NCBI GenBank assembly: GCA_023251155.1
Contig: JAHEZH010000004.1
Span: forward strand, 43,477 to 107,476
Source of the DNA: Flammeovirgaceae bacterium
Lineage (GTDB): Bacteria > Bacteroidota > Bacteroidia > Cytophagales > Cyclobacteriaceae
Direction of reading: 5' to 3'
DNA: 64,000 bases
Shown: positions 60,397 to 64,000 of the stretch, piece by piece
Layout: each line of letters begins with the position of its first letter
How positions within the stretch are numbered: the stretch's first letter is position 1
Made by a program: the position numbers and the translations under genes
Notes under the pieces: generated by a model
The model's database searches: none
The model's input: only the letters and a program-made list of their open reading frames with translations
What the model was told of the DNA's origin: nothing

Positions 60397-60472
60397 AGCA
60401 ATGGACAACCGGCCAAGAGTTCAGATTCAATCAAAGATTCAATTATTGTCTATTCTCTTTTTGTCCATTGTT
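60397..60472. repeat. Separated inverted repeat CAATGGACAA / TTGTCCATTG
   Basis: Two arms, AGCAATGGACAA and TTGTCCATTGTT, 52 bases apart, lie in the 208-base gap after the anti-sigma fusion gene. Such TTGTCCATTGT-rich elements occur as dispersed intergenic repeats in Bacteroidota. It may form a long weak hairpin at the mRNA end. Nothing else was seen in 60383-60590. Confidence 0.45.
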
Positions 60473-60590
60473 AACCTGGTGTCAAAACAGGTAGTTCTGC
60501 CAGTTACTTAATACCACCTTTCACTGATCAAATTTCAATTGCATATTCCATCTGGTTAAGTGATCTTGGAGCTGTTCCTTCAATTACCCG

Positions 60591-62117
60591 ATGTCAAAAA
60601 AAGCTACATCAAAAACAATCCCGCGTGAAGTACTGGATCTGATCCGGCAGGAGTTCAACTCTTCCCAATTCAACGCCTTGCCACGGGGCACCGGCAAGTG
60701 GAGTTTTATACCCAACCTGCAAAAAGCACTTCAGAAGTTTATTGAAGATCAAAAGGACAATCGGCCGGACCTGGCTGTTCAATATCCCAAAGGCCCTACC
60801 GAAGATTTACTCAGGCGCGCATTCAACCTGAAGAGTCCACCGGGGGCGACCAAATCATTGCGCGATATGCTTTGCCTCTATTCTACACAGGGGAAATACG
60901 ACTGGAATGAAACCATCGCTCAGTACTATCCGGATAAATTCATGCCGCTGATTGATAGCGACAAAAATGAAACCGTAACCAACACCCCTCAGGCATCCGC
61001 TACTCCAAGTATCGATAGCTTTGCCTCCAAAGTGGCGGAATTACTTTTAGAAAAGCTTTCCGCTAAGGAAATTGAAATTGTAAAGAAACAAATTCAGGAC
61101 GACTCGATAAAAACAGAAGAGCTGATCGAGAACATCACTGTGCCTTCTTATAATGATCCTGACAAGCCGGAGTTTCCCCCAAAACCATTTTACACTCCGC
61201 AATTTCCCGCATCATCCACCTATCCCATCAAAATCCCCGGGTTTACCAATGTGTGGATGAAAGATGAAAGCTCTAACCCCACCGGCACACACAAAGACCG
61301 CATGGCGTGGGAAGTACTCATCAAAGCCAAGCGATACAACATCAAAGAGATTTCGCTGATCTCATCGGGAAGTGCGGCAGTTAGTATTCAGCATTTCTTT
61401 AAACTGTATAATGTAAATACGATACTGAAGGTATTGGTTGATCATCATCTGAAACCAGAGATTAAAGAACATCTTACCCGAATCGGGTGCAAAGTGTACG
61501 AGACCGATCTGTCGCGTAAGTCACTCACCGGAAAAGAGATCAAAGAACTCACCGACAACTCACAAGGAATTGACATCACTTACCGCGAAATACTGGATCG
61601 CTACAATGACAATTATTACGACTGGCTTTCGTACGAGATTCTGAATGAAAACCCGCAGCATTGTTTCATTCCCTTTGGTACAGGCGATCTTTTCATTAAT
61701 GTGATGATTATTGCCGAGAGAGAATTTAACAATCGCATCTACAAGCATGATCCACGCTTTCGCGGAAGCATTGACACAATCAGTAACTGCAATTTTATAG
61801 GTGCCACTACACACACACCCAACACACGGCTCGATAAATTATTCTCCTACCACCTGCCCTCACTCCGGGATTACAACGCGTACCTTGCATCGCTCATCGA
61901 AAATAATCGCATTGGTCATGGTTCAGGAATCCTGGATGTAGAAGAAGAGTATGTGGAAGAGGCTTTACAAAAGGCACGCGAACAAAATATCGTTTGCGAA
62001 CCCAGTGGTGCTGCAGGGCTGGCCATGTTGCTGCAAAACCAAAATGACATTCCAAAAGATGATAAAATTCTGATTGTGAACACGGGCAAAACCAACTACC
62101 ACCTTGCCTACACGTAG
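60591..62117 (+). CDS. PLP-dependent enzyme (threonine synthase-like) with N-terminal extension
   Basis: 508 aa. Residues of about 185-508 are a fold-type II PLP enzyme: VWMKDESSNPTGTHKDRMAWE supplies the Schiff-base Lys, ISLISSGSAAVSIQHFF and IPFGTGDLFINVMI the phosphate-binding loops. It resembles threonine synthase, but the family's usual domain order and length are not kept. The first 185 residues are a separate helical region (PTEDLLRRAFNLKSPPG and TKSLRDMLCLYSTQGKYDWN) followed by a linker; I cannot assign it with confidence. The reaction is unknown. It is upstream of an amino-acid permease, which hints at amino-acid metabolism. Confidence 0.82.
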   Translation: MSKKATSKTIPREVLDLIRQEFNSSQFNALPRGTGKWSFIPNLQKALQKFIEDQKDNRPDLAVQYPKGPTEDLLRRAFNLKSPPGATKSLRDMLCLYSTQGKYDWNETIAQYYPDKFMPLIDSDKNETVTNTPQASATPSIDSFASKVAELLLEKLSAKEIEIVKKQIQDDSIKTEELIENITVPSYNDPDKPEFPPKPFYTPQFPASSTYPIKIPGFTNVWMKDESSNPTGTHKDRMAWEVLIKAKRYNIKEISLISSGSAAVSIQHFFKLYNVNTILKVLVDHHLKPEIKEHLTRIGCKVYETDLSRKSLTGKEIKELTDNSQGIDITYREILDRYNDNYYDWLSYEILNENPQHCFIPFGTGDLFINVMIIAEREFNNRIYKHDPRFRGSIDTISNCNFIGATTHTPNTRLDKLFSYHLPSLRDYNAYLASLIENNRIGHGSGILDVEEEYVEEALQKAREQNIVCEPSGAAGLAMLLQNQNDIPKDDKILIVNTGKTNYHLAYT

Positions 62118-62214
62118 TAATGGGTAGTTGTGCCTTTATGCATTTTCATGGAGTACCGGAGTAAAATCGGCTTTACGAATCCATTATTATTTTTACTTTT
62201 AGGGCTTTATAAAA

Positions 62215-62244
62215 TTGCAGAAGGGTAAAACCGGGCAACTTTTG
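62215..62244 (+). promoter_or_regulatory. Promoter of the amino-acid permease
   Basis: TTG, a 19-base spacer, then AACTTTTG, one mismatch from TAnnTTTG. It predicts a leader of about 15 bases and shows the permease need not be read with the PLP gene. Confidence 0.55.
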
Positions 62245-62265
62245 AAAAATACCTAACCTAATATC

Positions 62266-63774
62266 ATGAGTCTATTTGTCAAAAAACCATTAGAACAACT
62301 TCTTGCCCAAGGCAATGAAAAGGGACTGAAACGAACCCTTGGTGCGGGCAATCTTATCGCACTCGGCATAGGGGCAATTATCGGCGCTGGCCTTTTTGTT
62401 CGTACGGCCGCTGCTGCCGGGCAAGCTGCTGGTCCTGCGGTAACCATCTCTTTTATTGTGGCGGCTATCGGTTGTGCCTTTGCCGGATTGTGTTACGCAG
62501 AGTTTGCTTCCATGATACCTGTAGCGGGCAGTGCCTATGCGTATAGCTATGTAACCATGGGTGAGTTGGTCGCCTGGATTATCGGCTGGGCATTGATTAT
62601 GGAGTATGCTCTGGGAGCTGCCACCGTAAGTATCGCATGGAGCGAATATCTTAATAAACTCCTCGGAGGGGGTATCCCTTATGAATGGTGTCACTCTCCC
62701 TTCGAAAGTTATACCGACTCATTAGGAGTGCTGCATCAGGGTCTTATCAATGCCCCAGCATTAGTTATTCTTTTAGCATTGACGTTACTTCTTATCAAAG
62801 GCACGCAAGAGTCGGCCACCTTTAATTCGATCATTGTATTCGTTAAAGTAGGTATCGTTTTGTTGTTCATCTTCATCGGATGGAAGTTCATCAATCCGGC
62901 CAATCACTCACCCTACATGATTCCTGAGGGCACGCCGGCAGTAACAGATAGCGCGGGCAAAATCATTGCCGACTATTCCGGCTTCTTCAAGCATGGAATT
63001 GGTGGTGTTCTTGGCGGAGCCGCGATTGTGTTCTTTGCTTTCATTGGGTTCGATGCGGTATCCACAGCAGCACAGGAAGCTAAAAATCCAAAACGCGATA
63101 TGCCAATTGGTATTCTTGGTTCCTTAGTGGTGTGTACTATTCTTTATATATTATTTGGTCACGTACTCACTGGTGTAGCCAACTGGCAAGACTTTGTTGA
63201 TCCTGAAAAAGGACGCGAAGCTTCAGTAGCCTATGCCATCAGTACCTATATGCCTGGCTACGAATGGTTATCAACAGCGGTAACGATCGCTATCCTTGCT
63301 GGATTCTCTTCTGTAATTCTGGTCATGTTGATGGGGCAAAGCCGTGTGTTCTATACCATGAGCCAGGATGGTCTTGTTCCCAAAGTATTGAGTGACCTTC
63401 ACCCGCGTTTTCAGACTCCTTACAAAGCCAACATGATTCTGTTTGTGTTTGTCGGGTTATTCTCTGCCTTTGTACCGGGTCACGTGGCCGGTGACTTGAC
63501 CAGCTTTGGTACGTTGTTCGCCTTCGTATTGGTGAGTATTGGCGTGTGGTTACTTCGCATTAAGTCACCCAATATTGAAAGACCTTTCAAATCGCCATTA
63601 TCCTCTCCCTACTTTCCACTGGTACCTATTTTAGGAGCCGTAATCTGTGGTGCTATGATTGTAGCGCTGGACGCACAAACTTTAACTGTTGCTATGGGCT
63701 GGATGGTGCTGGGTCTTATTGTGTACTTCGTTTACAGCAAGAAGAACAGCAAGCTTCAGAACGCACAGAAGTAA
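62266..63774 (+). CDS. APC-superfamily amino-acid permease (cationic amino-acid transporter type)
   Basis: 502 aa with about 12-14 membrane helices. The first helix carries the substrate-site loop NLIALGIGAIIGAGLFVRT, a hallmark of APC/CAT transporters. Others include YAEFASMIPVAGSAYAYSYVTMGELVAWIIGW and GAAIVFFAFIGFDAVSTAAQEAKNPKRDMP. It imports amino acids by cation symport or exchange at the inner membrane. A strong terminator follows. Its own promoter is listed separately. Confidence 0.95.
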   Translation: MSLFVKKPLEQLLAQGNEKGLKRTLGAGNLIALGIGAIIGAGLFVRTAAAAGQAAGPAVTISFIVAAIGCAFAGLCYAEFASMIPVAGSAYAYSYVTMGELVAWIIGWALIMEYALGAATVSIAWSEYLNKLLGGGIPYEWCHSPFESYTDSLGVLHQGLINAPALVILLALTLLLIKGTQESATFNSIIVFVKVGIVLLFIFIGWKFINPANHSPYMIPEGTPAVTDSAGKIIADYSGFFKHGIGGVLGGAAIVFFAFIGFDAVSTAAQEAKNPKRDMPIGILGSLVVCTILYILFGHVLTGVANWQDFVDPEKGREASVAYAISTYMPGYEWLSTAVTIAILAGFSSVILVMLMGQSRVFYTMSQDGLVPKVLSDLHPRFQTPYKANMILFVFVGLFSAFVPGHVAGDLTSFGTLFAFVLVSIGVWLLRIKSPNIERPFKSPLSSPYFPLVPILGAVICGAMIVALDAQTLTVAMGWMVLGLIVYFVYSKKNSKLQNAQK

Positions 63775-63800
63775 TAAAGTGATCCTCATCAATAAATGCA

Positions 63801-63830
63801 AATAGGTTGCCATTCCGGCAACCTATTTTT
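63801..63830 (+). terminator. Strong terminator after the permease
   Basis: AATAGGTTGCC pairs with GGCAACCTATT around loop ATTCC and is followed by TTTT. It lies 26 bases after the stop. Confidence 0.92.
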
Positions 63831-63849
63831 ATTGCTATTCATTGAGGTT

Positions 63850-64000
63850 CTAAATCAATTTAATGCCTCGTCCGATATCGTCAACGTTGACCCTACAAAT
63901 TGGGTGCGATATCTTCTCAATGGCTGCCATGCCTGCCCGCCAGTAGGGCTGCCATCCTGAAATGAAAAGTTTGAATTGCAGCAAGGATCGGTCATGTACA
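63850..64000 (-). CDS. Partial gene at right edge, unknown
   Basis: Too short for the ORF track. The minus strand is open from the window edge for 49 codons to a TAG at 63850; a stretch reads QFKLFISGWQPYWRAGMAAI, ending DDIGRGIKLI. The composition is protein-like and it would be the C-terminus of a gene lying to the right. No family is recognised. It is convergent with the permease, separated by the terminator. Confidence 0.45.
   Translation of the reverse strand, partial: VHDRSLLQFKLFISGWQPYWRAGMAAIEKISHPICRVNVDDIGRGIKLI

Noticed and set aside
60397-60472. Rho-independent terminator after the anti-sigma fusion
   Set aside because: The arms are 52 bases apart and no T-run follows, so it was listed as a repeat instead.
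1-64000. tRNA, rRNA, CRISPR arrays, insertion sequences or attachment sites
   Set aside because: No tRNA-like cloverleaf with a TTCGAnTC arm, no regular repeat-spacer pattern, no transposase and no terminal repeats were seen by eye; a tRNAscan or CRISPR search was not possible here.

Overview
The window (roughly mid-40s % GC by eye) looks like chromosome from a Bacteroidota bacterium, most likely order Cytophagales. Supporting signs are a TonB-dependent receptor with a carboxypeptidase-like N-terminal domain, DUF5686, DUF5916 and DUF6377 families, AraC and LytTR regulators, almost no Shine-Dalgarno sequences, and several promoters of the Bacteroidota type (TTTG ... TAnnTTTG). No rRNA, tRNA, CRISPR array, phage module or insertion sequence was recognised.

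Layout. 1-2.3 kb: a retron-type reverse transcriptase, with a possible divergent gene running off the left edge, and a small secreted coiled-coil protein. 2.4-8.7 kb: an SDR epimerase, a lipoprotein, then a beta-helix lipoprotein and a TonB-dependent receptor. The beta-helix lipoprotein has a three-repeat Pho-box-like promoter, so this pair is probably part of phosphate-starvation nutrient uptake. 9.3-12.6 kb: an orphan MoxR ATPase, a DEDDh exonuclease/GIY-YIG nuclease fusion, a YvlD-like membrane protein and a one-domain TonB protein. 12.7-16.6 kb: a translationally coupled pair of DUF3857/transglutaminase-fold proteins, the first catalytically degenerate. 16.7-20.8 kb: DUF2461 and DUF2628 proteins, then a minus-strand envelope-sensing operon (LiaF-like protein, DUF4288, LytS-type kinase, LytTR regulator). 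21.1-23.5 kb: two GT4 glycosyltransferases. 23.5-37.9 kb: a zinc metallopeptidase, membrane and surface proteins, a TPR histidine kinase, a periplasmic sugar-isomerase fold protein, PhzF, two SRPBCC proteins, an AI-2E transporter and a DUF6377 regulator.

37.9-48.1 kb: a GMC oxidoreductase, AraC plus VOC, a plug-like mini protein, an SDR, an FMN reductase, a DUF5916 gene remnant, DUF1801, signal peptidase I, a dGTPase, an Nfu scaffold and a dicarboxylate symporter. 48.2-53.0 kb: an ECF sigma / anti-sigma / guanylate kinase / NadD operon followed by a DUF5686 outer-membrane protein. 53.1-56.4 kb: glycosyltransferases, one of them a two-domain fusion. 56.5-60.4 kb: a von Willebrand A protein divergent from an ECF sigma factor whose overlapping partner joins an anti-sigma-like head, a carboxypeptidase-like domain and a TonB C-terminal domain; the A-domain protein carries a close copy of the same middle domain. 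60.6-64.0 kb: a PLP enzyme with an unusual N-terminal extension, an APC amino-acid permease and a partial gene at the right edge.

The most interesting signals are the retron-type RT at the left edge, the Pho-box promoter of the beta-helix lipoprotein, the sigma/anti-sigma-TonB/VWA divergent cluster, the PLP enzyme with an unassigned N-terminal module, and the DUF5916 C-terminal fossil. Most of the rest is ordinary core and accessory content for the group. All family names come from reading motifs by eye; no database search was run.
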